Shown here piece after piece: positions 16,375 through 25,140 of a DNA stretch of 64,000 nt (position 1 is the stretch's first letter; every line of letters begins with the position of its first letter). The translations under genes and the position numbers were made by a program. The DNA is taken from the NCBI RefSeq assembly GCF_900107965.1, contig NZ_FNVU01000004.1, positions 372,001 to 436,000 of the forward strand, given 5' to 3'. The notes under the pieces are model-generated. The model saw only the letters and a program-made list of their open reading frames with translations. It was not told where the DNA came from and did not search any database. This DNA is from Actinacidiphila yanglinensis. Its GTDB lineage: Bacteria > Actinomycetota > Actinomycetes > Streptomycetales > Streptomycetaceae.

Positions 16375-18765
16375 TCAACTCTGGGCTCGGGCCTCACGGC
16401 GGCTGACCCATGCCCAGCAGAACTCCAGCACCACCCCGCCGGCCGCGGCGATCCCCACCGCGGTCCACGGCACCTCGTCACCGACCAGCCGCAGAGCGAA
16501 GAACCTCTGCAGCCACGGCACGCCCAGCACCACCACGAAGCCCAGCACCATCGCGAGGACCAGGCCGATCCGCCACCACGTGTACGGCCGGGCCACGATC
16601 GCCAGCACCCACACCTCCATCAGGAACAGCGTGAGCGTCGCCGCGCTGGTCTCCGCGTCCAACGCGCCCGCGCCGGTGTAGTGGTGGCGGGCCACCAGGT
16701 ACGCGACGAAGGAAGCGACGGCGCAGACCACGCCGGCCGGGGTGGAGTAGCGCATCACCCGGCCGACGAAGTCGGGTCTGGCCCGCTCCTTGTTCGGCGC
16801 CAGCGCCAGGAAGAAGGACGGCACCCCGATCGTCAGCGTCGACAGCAGCGTCAGATGGCGCGGCAGGAACGGGTACGGGATCTGCCAGAACACCACCAGC
16901 AGCGCAAGCAGCACCGAGAACACCGTCTTGGTGAGGAACAGCGTGGCGACACGGGTGATGTTGCCGATGACCCGCCGCCCCTCGGCGACCACGTACGGCA
17001 GCGTGGAGAAGCTGTTGTCCAGCAGCACGATCTGCGCGACCGCGCGGGTGGCCTCCGACCCGGAGCCCATCGAGACGCCGATGTCCGCGTCCTTGAGGGC
17101 GAGTACGTCGTTGACGCCGTCGCCGGTCATCGCCACGTTGTGCCCGCGGGACTGGAGCGCGCCGACCATGTCGCGCTTCTGCTGCGGGGTGACCCGGCCG
17201 AAGACGGCGCCCTCGTCCAGCACTTCGGCCATCTCGTCCCGGCCGGCCGGCAACCGCCGGGCGTCGACGGGCCGTTGCGCGCCCGGCATCCCGAGCTTCG
17301 CGGCGACCGCGCCGACCGACACCGCGTTGTCGCCGGAGATCACCTTGGCGTGCACGCCCTGCTCGGCGAAGTACCGCAGGGTGTCGCCCGCGTCCGGCCG
17401 CAGCCGCTGTTCCAGCACCACCAGGGCCTGAGGGACGATCTCCGCCGCCGCCCGCGGGTCGTCCAACTCCCGCTCGGTGCGCCCGACGAGCAGCACCCGC
17501 AGCCCCTCGTCGTTGAGCCGGTCCACCTCCGCCAGCGCGTCGTGCCCCTCGGGCAGCAGGACGTCGGGGGCGCCCAGCAGCCAGCGGGCGGCGCCGCCGC
17601 CGGGCTCGGTGAAGGCGGCGCCGCTGTACTTGCGGGCGGAGCTGAACGCCAGGGTGCCGGTGCCCCGCCAGCCCTCGGCCAGTGCGGGCGGATAGGACGC
17701 GACGATCGCCTGGAGGCTGGCGTTGGGGTGCGGGTCGGAGCGGCCGAGGGCGGCGAGCACCCGGCCGACGAAGGCCTCGTCGGCGCCGTCGAGCATCCGC
17801 AGCCCGGTCACGTCCATCCCGCCCTCGGTGAGCGTGCCCGTCTTGTCCAGGCAGACCACGTCCACCCGGGCCAGGCCCTCGATCGCGGGCAACTCCTGCA
17901 CCAGGCACTGACGGCGGCCGAGCCGCACCACGCCGATCGCGAACGCCACCGACGTCAGCAGCACCAGCCCCTCGGGCACCATCGGCGCGATGCCGCCGAC
18001 CGTACGGCGCACCGCCTCGCGCCAGTCGTGGTTCTCCACCGTGAACTGGCTGATGATCAGGCCGACCGCGGTCGGCACCATCATCCACGTCACCCACTTG
18101 AGAATCCGGCTGATGCCGTTGCGCAGCTCGGAGTCGACCAGGGTGAAGCGCGACGCCTCCTCCGCGAGCTGCGCCGCGTACGCCTCGCGGCCGACCTTCG
18201 TGGCGGTGAACGCGCCGCCGCCGGCGACCACGAAGCTGCCGGACATCACCTCGTCCCCGGGGCGCTTCAGCACCGGGTCGGCCTCACCGGTCAGCAGCGA
18301 CTCGTCGATCTCCAGCCCGTCCGCCTCCGCGAGGCGCCCGTCCACCACGACCTTGTCGCCGGGGCTCAGCTCGATCAGGTCGTCGAGCACGATCTCGGAG
18401 GTGCCGATCTCCGTGGCCGTGCCGTCCCTGCGCACCATCGGCCTGGCCTCGCCGATCACCGCGAGGCTGTCGAGGGTGTGCTTGGACCGCAGCTCCTGGA
18501 AGATCCCGATCGCGGTGTTCGCCACGATCACGAACCCGAACAGGCCGTCCTGGAGGGGACCCACCACCAGGATCACCAGGAAGAGCACGCCGATGATTGC
18601 GTTGAACCGGGTGAGGACGTTCGCTCGGACGATCTCGGTGGTCGAGCGCGACGAGCGCACCGGAACGTCGTTGACCTCGCCCCGCTCGACCCGCTGTGCG
18701 ACCTGGTCACTGCTCAGCCCGGGCAGTCGGGCAGGCACGACCTCGGTGTCCGCGCGTTCCGTCAT
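16375..18765 (-). CDS. CtpE-like P-type cation ATPase
   Basis: 796 residues. The phosphorylated Asp307 is in DKTGTLTEGG, the actuator motif LTGEADPV is present, and the hinge reads MTGDGVNDVLALKDADIGVS. The metal-site helix reads PMVPEGLVLLTS, as in mycobacterial CtpE, in place of the PEGLP of classic Ca pumps. Ten membrane helices are expected, including N-terminal NVLTRFNAIIGVLFLVILVV. By analogy it probably moves calcium or another divalent cation. There is no N-terminal heavy-metal CxxC domain. It ends facing the S53 terminator and is followed upstream by the DUF2530 gene in the same orientation, 38 bp away. Confidence 0.9.
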   Translation of the reverse strand: MTERADTEVVPARLPGLSSDQVAQRVERGEVNDVPVRSSRSTTEIVRANVLTRFNAIIGVLFLVILVVGPLQDGLFGFVIVANTAIGIFQELRSKHTLDSLAVIGEARPMVRRDGTATEIGTSEIVLDDLIELSPGDKVVVDGRLAEADGLEIDESLLTGEADPVLKRPGDEVMSGSFVVAGGGAFTATKVGREAYAAQLAEEASRFTLVDSELRNGISRILKWVTWMMVPTAVGLIISQFTVENHDWREAVRRTVGGIAPMVPEGLVLLTSVAFAIGVVRLGRRQCLVQELPAIEGLARVDVVCLDKTGTLTEGGMDVTGLRMLDGADEAFVGRVLAALGRSDPHPNASLQAIVASYPPALAEGWRGTGTLAFSSARKYSGAAFTEPGGGAARWLLGAPDVLLPEGHDALAEVDRLNDEGLRVLLVGRTERELDDPRAAAEIVPQALVVLEQRLRPDAGDTLRYFAEQGVHAKVISGDNAVSVGAVAAKLGMPGAQRPVDARRLPAGRDEMAEVLDEGAVFGRVTPQQKRDMVGALQSRGHNVAMTGDGVNDVLALKDADIGVSMGSGSEATRAVAQIVLLDNSFSTLPYVVAEGRRVIGNITRVATLFLTKTVFSVLLALLVVFWQIPYPFLPRHLTLLSTLTIGVPSFFLALAPNKERARPDFVGRVMRYSTPAGVVCAVASFVAYLVARHHYTGAGALDAETSAATLTLFLMEVWVLAIVARPYTWWRIGLVLAMVLGFVVVLGVPWLQRFFALRLVGDEVPWTAVGIAAAGGVVLEFCWAWVSRREARAQS

Positions 18766-18803
18766 GGTGCTGACGGTACGTGCAGGGGGTGGCTTCTACC
18801 CGT

Positions 18804-19157
18804 TCACCCGTTCTGCGGCTTTTTCGAGCCGGGGCCGGAGTCGGAGCTGGCCCCGGGGTCGGCGAGCGTCGCACCCGGCGCGGCGGAGACGTCGGGCGCC
18901 GGCTCGGCGGCGGCCCGGGCGCGGGCGATCGCGTCGCGCCGGGCCCGGACGTACATCAGGCCCAGCAGTCCGCACGCGCCGCCGGCCAGGCAGGTCCAGA
19001 TGAACCAGGTGTGCCCGTGGTCGGAGTACCAGCCGTAGAAGGGGAGCTGGACGAAGAAGAGCACGAACCAGATGATCACGCCGACGGTGATCGTCGCGAC
19101 GTCGTTGGCCTCCAGCGGCTCGGGGGCCTCGCGCAGGGGGGTCCGCTCCTTGCTCAT
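18804..19157 (-). CDS. DUF2530 small membrane protein
   Basis: 117 residues from ATG 19157. Two membrane helices (VATITVGVIIWFVLFFVQL and WFIWTCLAGGACGLLGLMYV) flank a short loop FYGWYSDHGH, followed by a polar Ala/Ser/Pro-rich tail. It matches the actinobacterial DUF2530 family, whose function is unknown. It lies 38 bp upstream of the P-type ATPase gene, so the two may be co-transcribed. An earlier in-frame ATG at 19178 adds seven residues but leaves the family start internal. Confidence 0.85.
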   Translation of the reverse strand: MSKERTPLREAPEPLEANDVATITVGVIIWFVLFFVQLPFYGWYSDHGHTWFIWTCLAGGACGLLGLMYVRARRDAIARARAAAEPAPDVSAAPGATLADPGASSDSGPGSKKPQNG

Positions 19158-19340
19158 GGCCCCATCGTATGCGGCCATGCAGGGGGCTCAGAAGGGCGGG
19201 GTCGCCCCGAGGGCACCGGCCTCTACGCGCGGAGATAGCGTCTGGTTTCCTGTTTGTTCATACTGAAACGGTCACTCGTTGACCGAAATCATTCGTACGA
19301 TCGCCCAACCCCTGGCGATAAAAGCACCCTGAGGACCCGC

Positions 19341-20795
19341 ATGTCCCCCACGGCCCCCGCTCCGGTCGACGCGCGCCCGCCCCTCGGCGGGCCGCCTGCC
19401 GCCGGCCTGGACCGCTACTTCCGCATCTCGGAGCGCGGCTCCTCCATCCCCCGCGAGATCCGCGGCGGGCTGGCGACGTTCTTCGCGATGGCGTACATCA
19501 TCGTGCTGAATCCGATCATCCTCGGCTCGGCCACCGACAAGTTCCACCACCACCTGCAGGGCGGCCAGCTCGTCACCGCCACCGCCGTCACGGCCGCCTT
19601 CACCACGCTGCTGATGGGCGTCATCGGCAACGTGCCGGTCGCGCTTGCCGCCGGCCTGGGCGTCAACACGGTGGTCGCCCTCCAGCTCGCCCCGCGGATG
19701 AGCTGGGCGGACGCGATGGGCATGGTGGTGCTCGCCGGCCTGGCGATCATGCTGCTGGTGGCGACCGGGCTGCGGGAACGCGTCATGAGCGCGGTGCCGC
19801 TGGGGCTGCGCAAGGGCATCGCGATCGGCATCGGCCTGTTCATCCTGCTGATCGGCCTGGTCGACTCCGGCTTCGTCACCCGCATCCCGGACGCGGCCCA
19901 CACCACGGTGCCGGTCCAGCTCGGCAGCGACGGCCACCTCACCGGCTGGCCCGTGCTGATCTTCGTGCTCGGCACCCTGCTGACCCTGGGCCTGATCATC
20001 CGCAAGGTCTCCGGCGCCATCCTGATCTCGATCGTCACGATGACGGTGCTCGCGGTGGTGGTCGACCGGGTCGCCCACGTACCGGCCGCGAACTGGGGGC
20101 TGACCGTCCCCAAGTGGCCGGGTGACCCGGTCGCCAACCCCGACTTCGGCCTCATCGGCAAGGTCAGCCTCTTCGGCGGCTTTCACGAGGTCGGCGTGCT
20201 CACCGGCATCCTGTTCGTCTTCACGGTGCTGCTGTCCTGCTTCTTCGACGCCATGGGCACCATCCTGGGCGTCAGCGACGAGGCCGGTCTGCTGAACGAG
20301 AAGGGCGACCTGCCGGGCATGAGCAAGGTGCTGATGATCGACGGCATCGCAACCGCCGCGGGCGGCGCGACCTCCTCCTCGGCGAACACCTGCTTCGTGG
20401 AGTCGACCGCCGGGGTCGGCGAGGGCGCCAGGACCGGCCTGGCCAGCGTCGTCACCGGTCTGATGTTCGTGCTCGCGCTCTTCCTGTCGCCACTGGCGGA
20501 GATGGTGCCCGCGCAGGCCGCGACCCCCGCGCTGGTCGCCGTCGGCTTCCTGATCCTGTCCGGCTCGATCAGGGAGATCGACTGGAGCGACTACACCCTC
20601 GCCATCCCGGCCTTCCTGACGATGGTGCTGATGCCGTTCACGTACTCCATCACCAACGGCATCGGCATCGGCTTCATCACCTTCTGCGTGCTGCGTACCG
20701 TGGCCGGGCGCTGGCGCGAGGTGCCGGTCGCGCTCTACCTGGTGGCCGCGGTCTTCACCTTCTACTACCTGATGCCCGCCCTCGGCCTGGTCTGA
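19341..20795 (+). CDS. NCS2-family purine permease
   Basis: 484 residues from ATG 19341, with gagga at 19331-19335. It resembles AzgA-type hypoxanthine/guanine permeases: RGGLATFFAMAYIIVLNPII at the first helix, LAAGLGVNTVVALQL, and TSSSANTCFVESTAGVGEGA with the conserved Ser/Thr/Glu residues of the transport site. About 12-14 helices are expected. It imports purine bases by proton symport, by family. It is divergent from the DUF2530 gene across a 183-bp AT-richer gap. Confidence 0.92.
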   Translation: MSPTAPAPVDARPPLGGPPAAGLDRYFRISERGSSIPREIRGGLATFFAMAYIIVLNPIILGSATDKFHHHLQGGQLVTATAVTAAFTTLLMGVIGNVPVALAAGLGVNTVVALQLAPRMSWADAMGMVVLAGLAIMLLVATGLRERVMSAVPLGLRKGIAIGIGLFILLIGLVDSGFVTRIPDAAHTTVPVQLGSDGHLTGWPVLIFVLGTLLTLGLIIRKVSGAILISIVTMTVLAVVVDRVAHVPAANWGLTVPKWPGDPVANPDFGLIGKVSLFGGFHEVGVLTGILFVFTVLLSCFFDAMGTILGVSDEAGLLNEKGDLPGMSKVLMIDGIATAAGGATSSSANTCFVESTAGVGEGARTGLASVVTGLMFVLALFLSPLAEMVPAQAATPALVAVGFLILSGSIREIDWSDYTLAIPAFLTMVLMPFTYSITNGIGIGFITFCVLRTVAGRWREVPVALYLVAAVFTFYYLMPALGLV

Positions 20796-21046
20796 GCGCG
20801 GGGAACCCCCGCCGGGTCCCGGGCGGCCGGGCCCGGCCCGCCGGGGGGTTCCCGGTCGGGCTGCGGCGCGGCGGCGTAGAAGCGGTCGGTCTCCTCGACC
20901 GCCGTCTGGAAGCGTTCGTCGAAGTCGTCGCGGATGAGCGTCCGCACCACGTAGTCCTGGGCGCTCATCCCGCGGCGGGCGGCATGGTCGCGGATCCGGT
21001 CCCACAGTTCTGCGTCAATCCGGAGGCTGAGCACTCTCGATGCCAT
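20765..21046 (-). CDS. ribbon-helix-helix DNA-binding protein
   Basis: 93 residues from ATG 21046. Residues 1-45 (MASRVLSLRIDAELWDRIRD then HAARRGMSAQDYVVRTLIRD) form a ribbon-helix-helix domain of the Arc/CopG/HicB type: a short beta strand with alternating basic residues, then two helices. The Pro/Gly-rich tail (about residues 65-93) is encoded by the hairpin that ends the permease gene on the other strand. No toxin-like gene is adjacent, so an antitoxin role is not supported. It may regulate the permease or itself. Confidence 0.75.
   Translation of the reverse strand: MASRVLSLRIDAELWDRIRDHAARRGMSAQDYVVRTLIRDDFDERFQTAVEETDRFYAAAPQPDREPPGGPGPAARDPAGVPRAQTRPRAGIR
20801..20853 (+). terminator. 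long GC-rich hairpin after the purine permease
   Basis: gggaaccccc (20801-20810) pairs with gggggttccc (20844-20853), and the intervening CG-rich sequence folds further. It lies 6 nt past the permease stop and inside the 3' end of the opposing ribbon-helix-helix gene. Confidence 0.7.
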
Positions 21047-21187
21047 GCGACCACCGTCCCCGCACATCACGGGCGGGCGTGTCGCTTTCCGCGCCAATAT
21101 CACCCGTACGGGTGAGATGCGGGGGGTGCGAGGTTTGGGCCCGGGTTCGGCCCCTCACGGGTGGCCGCGGAACTGTTTCGCGCCGAT

Positions 21188-21216
21188 TGTACTTAGCCAA
21201 AGTAATAAGCTAAGCT
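21188..21216 (+). promoter_or_regulatory. marR promoter with overlapping TTAGC/GCTAA operator
   Basis: TTGTAC (21188-21193) and TAAGCT (21211-21216) are 17 bp apart. Transcription would start about at the GTG of the MarR gene (21224), where no Shine-Dalgarno sequence exists, so a leaderless message is likely. CTTAGC (21192-21197) and GCTAAG (21209-21214) form an inverted repeat between -35 and -10, and a second GCTAA follows. This is a good candidate for autoregulation. Confidence 0.6.
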
Positions 21217-21223
21217 AAACAAC

Positions 21224-21658
21224 GTGAGCGAACTGTCCGAGGACGACCGCGCAGCGGTGAGCGATGTGCGCAGCGCAGTCATGCGACTGTCGCGGCGGCT
21301 GCGCAACCAGCGCGTCGACGAGTCGCTGAGCCCCACCGAGATGTCGGTGCTGGGCACCCTGGCCCGCTGCGGCTCCGCCACGCCGGGGGAGCTGGCCCGC
21401 AAGGAGCACGTCCAGCCGCCGTCGATGACCCGCATCGTGGCGATGCTGGAGGGCAAGGGACTGGTCCGCCGGGAACCGCATCCGGACGACCGCCGCCAGG
21501 TGGTGGTGAGCCGCACCTCGCAGGCCGAGGCGATGCTCGCCGAGAGCCGCGACCGGCGGAACGCCTGGCTGGCCGAACTGGCCGAAGGACTCACCGACGA
21601 GGAGCGGGCGATCCTGCGCCAGGCCGCCCCCGTCCTGGAGAAGTTGGCTCACCTGTGA
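21224..21658 (+). CDS. MarR-family transcriptional regulator
   Basis: 144 residues from GTG 21224. It is a winged-helix MarR protein: MSVLGTLARCGSATPGELA for helix 2, then KEHVQPPSMTRIVAMLEGKG as recognition helix, then the wing VRREPHPDDRRQVVVSRT with the Asp-Asp-Arg-Arg signature. C-terminal helices for dimerisation are present. It lies 98 bp upstream of an MFS exporter, and an inverted repeat overlaps its own promoter. The usual model is repression of the exporter, relieved by a ligand that cannot be named here. Confidence 0.92.
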   Translation: MSELSEDDRAAVSDVRSAVMRLSRRLRNQRVDESLSPTEMSVLGTLARCGSATPGELARKEHVQPPSMTRIVAMLEGKGLVRREPHPDDRRQVVVSRTSQAEAMLAESRDRRNAWLAELAEGLTDEERAILRQAAPVLEKLAHL

Positions 21659-21756
21659 ACCGCAGGTCATCGCGCGACCCGCGCGTGACCGCCCCCGCGG
21701 CGAGCCCCGATGGGGCCGCCGCGCCGTCATGACCAGGAAAGGCAGGCGAGTACCGA

Positions 21757-23256
21757 TTGAGTTCGGCAGCCGGACCAGACACCGCAACCGAACCTGACCG
21801 TCCCGCGGAGAAGACGGGCACCTTCAGCTCGCTCAAGATCCGCAACTACCGGCTCTTCGCGACCGGTGCCGTGATCTCCAACACGGGCACCTGGATGTCG
21901 CGTATCGCCCAGGACTGGCTGGTGCTGAGCATCACCGGCTCGTCCTTCGCCGTGGGCATCACCACCGCGCTCCAGTTCCTCCCGATGCTGCTGTTCGGCC
22001 TGTACGGCGGCGTCATCGCCGACCGCTATCCCAAGCGCAAGATCCTGCTGTGCACCCAGTTCGCCCTCGGCGTGCTCGGGCTGATGCTGGCCGCCCTCAC
22101 CCTGTCCGGCGTCGTCCAGGTCTGGCACGTCTACGCGATCGCCTTCCTCCTCGGCATGGTCACCGTCATCGACAACCCCACCCGGCAGACCTTCGTCGTG
22201 GAGATGGTCGGGCCCGAGGTGGTGCGCAACGCCGTCTCCCTGAACGCCGCGAACTTCCAGGCGGCCCGCCTCGTCGGCCCCGCGGTCGCCGGTGTGCTGA
22301 TCACCGCCGTCGGCAGCGGCTGGGCCTTCCTGATCAACGGCCTGTCCTTCATCGCCCCGCTCACCGGCCTGCTGCTGATGCGCACCTCCGAGCTGCACAA
22401 GATCGAACGCGCCCCGCGCGGCAAGGGCCAGCTCCGCGAGGGCCTGCGCTACGTCGCCGGCAAGCCGGAGCTGATCTGGCCGATCGTGCTGGTCGGCTTC
22501 ATCGGCACGTTCGGCTTCAACTTCCCGATCTGGCTGTCCGCCTTCGCCAACAAGGTCTTCGACGCGGGCGCCAGCACCTACGGGCTGTTCAACACCCTGA
22601 TGGCCGCCGGGTCCCTGATCGGCGCCCTGCTCGCCGCACGCCGCACCCGCACCCGCCTGCGGATGCTGGTCGCCGCCGCCCTGGTCTTCGGCATGCTGGA
22701 GGTCCTGGCCTCCGTCGCCCCGACCTTCTGGCTGTTCGCGATCCTCCTGGTGCCGATCGGCGTGTTCGGGCTGACCTTCAACACCACCGCGAACGCCACC
22801 GTCCAGCTCGCCACCGACCCGGTCATGCGCGGCCGGGTGATGAGCCTGTACATGATGGTCTTCGTCGGCGGCACCCCGGTCGGCGGCCCGGTGATGGGCT
22901 GGGTCACCGACAACTTCGGCGCCCGGATCGGCTTCCTGTCCGGCGGTCTGGTCTCCGCCGCCGGTGCGGTCGGGGTCGGGCTGGTGCTCGCCCGGGCCGG
23001 CGGCCTGCGGCTGCGGGTGAACCTACGGCCCGGCCGGCGCGGCAACCAGCCGCTGATCGCCTTCGTCCCCAAGGGCCAGCGCGCCGACGAGGGCTCCGGG
23101 GCCGGCGGTTCGTCGGCGAGCCCGGCACTGGAGGCGCCCGACGCGCCCGAGACGCCCGACGCGGAGGGCGGCCCGGGGTCAGGTACCCGAGGGGCTACAT
23201 CGGGCCCCGAGGCAGCCTCCGACTCCTCCGGCGGCCGCCTGACCTCCGCCGCATGA
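21757..23256 (+). CDS. MFS exporter of the EntS/MFS_3 type
   Basis: 499 residues from a TTG at 21757. The N-terminus FSSLKIRNYRLFATGAVIS, then NTGTWMSRIAQDWLVL, is characteristic of the EntS-like MFS_3 group, and GGVIADRYPKRKIL is the MFS loop motif. Twelve hydrophobic segments are followed by a polar Ala/Pro/Glu-rich tail (about residues 430-499). Located behind a MarR gene, it is probably a drug or siderophore-type exporter. Its stop overlaps the thpR start (ATGA), so the two are translationally coupled, although their functions seem unrelated. Confidence 0.88.
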   Translation: MSSAAGPDTATEPDRPAEKTGTFSSLKIRNYRLFATGAVISNTGTWMSRIAQDWLVLSITGSSFAVGITTALQFLPMLLFGLYGGVIADRYPKRKILLCTQFALGVLGLMLAALTLSGVVQVWHVYAIAFLLGMVTVIDNPTRQTFVVEMVGPEVVRNAVSLNAANFQAARLVGPAVAGVLITAVGSGWAFLINGLSFIAPLTGLLLMRTSELHKIERAPRGKGQLREGLRYVAGKPELIWPIVLVGFIGTFGFNFPIWLSAFANKVFDAGASTYGLFNTLMAAGSLIGALLAARRTRTRLRMLVAAALVFGMLEVLASVAPTFWLFAILLVPIGVFGLTFNTTANATVQLATDPVMRGRVMSLYMMVFVGGTPVGGPVMGWVTDNFGARIGFLSGGLVSAAGAVGVGLVLARAGGLRLRVNLRPGRRGNQPLIAFVPKGQRADEGSGAGGSSASPALEAPDAPETPDAEGGPGSGTRGATSGPEAASDSSGGRLTSAA

Positions 23257-23894
23257 GACTCTTCACGGCGGTCCTGCCGCCTCCGGCCGCGGTGGCCGAA
23301 CTCACCGCGGCGCTCGCACCCGTGCGGCGCCTGCCCGGCGCGCGGGATCTGCGGTGGACCGCCACCGACGGCTGGCACCTCACCCTCGCGTTCCTCGGTG
23401 AGGTGCCCGACGACGTACGCCCCGAACTCGACGAACGCCTCGCCCGCGCCGCCCGCAGGCACGAGCCGCACACCCTGCGACTGGCCGGCGCCGGCCACTT
23501 CGGGGACAGTGCCCTGTGGACCGGTGCGGAGGGGGACGTGCGCGCCCTGTCCCACCTCGCCGGGTCCGTGCGGGCCGCGGCCCGCCGCGCCGGGGCTCCG
23601 CCCGCCGGCGAGCAGCACGCCTTCCTGGCCCATCTGACCCTCGCCCGCACCCCGCGCTCCGCCCGGGTGCCCCTGCGGCCCCTCGTGGACGCCCTGGCCG
23701 CCTTCCAGGGCTCCTCCTGGAGCGTCGACACCCTCGCCTTGGTCGCCAGCGTCCCGCCGCGCTCCGGGGTGCCGGGGGAGCAGCCGCACTACGACACTCT
23801 GGCCGTCTTCCCGCTCGGCCGCACGCAGCGCCCGGGTCAGGGCCCCGGGCAGGGTGAGGGCCCGGGCGGCGGCCCGGCGGGCGCGGACGGATAA
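23253..23894 (+). CDS. thpR: RNA 2',3'-cyclic phosphodiesterase (2H family)
   Basis: 213 residues. The two catalytic HxT motifs of the 2H phosphoesterases are H42-L-T44 in WHLTLAFLGE and H127-L-T129 in AHLTLARTPR. The N-terminus MRLFTAVLPPPAAVAEL is typical for the ThpR/LigT group, which opens 2',3'-cyclic phosphates on RNA ends. The C-terminal 25 residues are a Gly/Pro/Gln-rich tail. The start overlaps the MFS stop codon by 4 bp. Confidence 0.92.
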   Translation: MRLFTAVLPPPAAVAELTAALAPVRRLPGARDLRWTATDGWHLTLAFLGEVPDDVRPELDERLARAARRHEPHTLRLAGAGHFGDSALWTGAEGDVRALSHLAGSVRAAARRAGAPPAGEQHAFLAHLTLARTPRSARVPLRPLVDALAAFQGSSWSVDTLALVASVPPRSGVPGEQPHYDTLAVFPLGRTQRPGQGPGQGEGPGGGPAGADG

Positions 23895-23903
23895 CCTCGG
23901 AGC

Positions 23904-23990
23904 GTGGACCCCAAGACCCGCACCCGCGTGATGACCGCCGCCTTCGTCCTGCTGCTGGCGGTGGTGGTCGTGGCCGCCGCGGTCCACTGA
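23904..23990 (+). CDS. 28-residue single-helix membrane peptide
   Basis: GTG 23904 to TGA 23990 encodes VDPKTRTRVM followed by an uninterrupted hydrophobic helix rich in Ala, Val and Leu, ending AAAVH. A positively charged start plus one helix fits a small membrane protein. It lies 9 bp after thpR in the same direction. The gga(g) just upstream is too close for an ideal ribosome site. I recall similar small ORFs in streptomycetes, but this is not checked. Confidence 0.5.
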   Translation: MDPKTRTRVMTAAFVLLLAVVVVAAAVH

Positions 23991-24054
23991 CCCCGGCGGC
24001 CCACGCCCGGCACCCGACGCTTCGCCCGTGCCCGCCGCTCGGTCCCGGCCCCTG

Positions 24055-25050
24055 TTACCAGGCGAAGGACTCCGGAGACGCCCCCGGGCCCGGGAAGATC
24101 TCGTCGAGCGACGCGAGGAACTCCTCCGACAGCTCCAGCTCCACCGCCCGCAGCGCCGAGTCGAGCTGCCCCTGCACCCGCGGGCCCACGATCGGCCCGG
24201 TCACGCCCGGCCGGGTCAGCAGCCACGCCAGGCCCACGTCACCCGGGTCCATCCCGTGCTTGTCGCACAGGTCCTCGTACGCCTGGATCTGGTCGCGCTG
24301 CTGGGGCGACTTCAGCGCGTCCGCGCTGCGGCCGCCGACGGAGCGCGAGCCGCCGCCCTCCCGCTGCTTGCGCAGCGCGCCGCCGAGCAGCCCGCCGTTC
24401 AGCGGCGACCACGGGATCACCCCCAGGCCGTAGTGCTGCGCCGCCGGGATCACCTCCATCTCGGCGTCACGCACCGCCAGGTTGTACAGGCACTGCTCGC
24501 TGACCAGGCCGAGCGAACCGCGGCGGGCGGCTGCCTCGTTGGCCTGGGCGATGTGCCAGCCGGCGAAGTTGCTGGATCCGGCGTAGAGGATCTTGCCCTG
24601 CTGGACGAGGACGTCGATCGCCTGCCAGATCTCCTCCCACGGCGTGGCCCGGTCGACGTGGTGGAACTGGTAGACGTCGATGTAGTCGGTGCGCAGCCGC
24701 TTCAGGCTCGCGTCCACCGCGCGGCGGATGTTCAGCGCGGAGAGCCGGTCGAAGTTCGGCCACTCCTCGCCCTCGGCCGCCATGTTTCCGTAGACCTTGG
24801 TGGCCAGCACGGTCTTCTCCCGCCGGCCGCCGCCCTGGGCGAACCAGCTGCCGAGGATCTCCTCGGTGCGGCCCTTGTCGGCGCCCCAGCCGTAGACGTT
24901 GGCGGTGTCGAAGTAGTTGACCCCGGCGGCGAGTGCCGAGTCCATGATGGCGTGGCTGTCCGCCTCGTCGGTCTGCGGACCGAAGTTCATCGTGCCGAGT
25001 ACCAGGCGACTGACCTTGAGGCCCGTGCGTCCGAGCTGTGTGTACTTCAT
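24055..25050 (-). CDS. aldo/keto reductase
   Basis: 331 residues from ATG 25050. MKYTQLGRTGLKVSRLVLGT starts the (beta/alpha)8 barrel. The catalytic tetrad is visible as Asp48 and Tyr53 (FDTANVYG), Lys85 (ATKVYGN) and His130/131 (YQFHHVD). The late NADPH-binding segment is around TGPIVGPRVQGQLDSALRAV. It belongs to the YghZ/Tas-like AKR group, with unknown physiological carbonyl substrate. The frame is open far upstream, but the family start is clear. Confidence 0.93.
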   Translation of the reverse strand: MKYTQLGRTGLKVSRLVLGTMNFGPQTDEADSHAIMDSALAAGVNYFDTANVYGWGADKGRTEEILGSWFAQGGGRREKTVLATKVYGNMAAEGEEWPNFDRLSALNIRRAVDASLKRLRTDYIDVYQFHHVDRATPWEEIWQAIDVLVQQGKILYAGSSNFAGWHIAQANEAAARRGSLGLVSEQCLYNLAVRDAEMEVIPAAQHYGLGVIPWSPLNGGLLGGALRKQREGGGSRSVGGRSADALKSPQQRDQIQAYEDLCDKHGMDPGDVGLAWLLTRPGVTGPIVGPRVQGQLDSALRAVELELSEEFLASLDEIFPGPGASPESFAW

Positions 25051-25068
25051 GACACCAAAGACAAGCTC

Positions 25069-25084
25069 TTCGAGTGCGCTCGAA
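25069..25084. promoter_or_regulatory. palindrome TTCGAG-N4-CTCGAA, possible operator
   Basis: A perfect 6+6 palindrome lies 19 bp upstream of the aldo/keto reductase start and 57 bp upstream of the divergent secreted-protein gene. It is well placed for a dimeric regulator of either gene. No regulator can be named. Confidence 0.45.
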
Positions 25085-25140
25085 TCAAGGGGGGCACTCG
25101 GTTGACGCCCCACCCAGGGGCGGATGGCACGCTTGGGGCC

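Noticed and set aside
16681..19038. A 785-codon plus-strand frame opposite the P-type ATPase gene
   Set aside because: Composition is Arg/His/Gln/Gly-rich without any domain, while the minus strand encodes a complete P-type ATPase.
20765..21046. Ribbon-helix-helix protein as an antitoxin of a toxin-antitoxin pair
   Set aside because: No small toxin-like gene lies next to it on either strand. The neighbours are a purine permease and a MarR gene.
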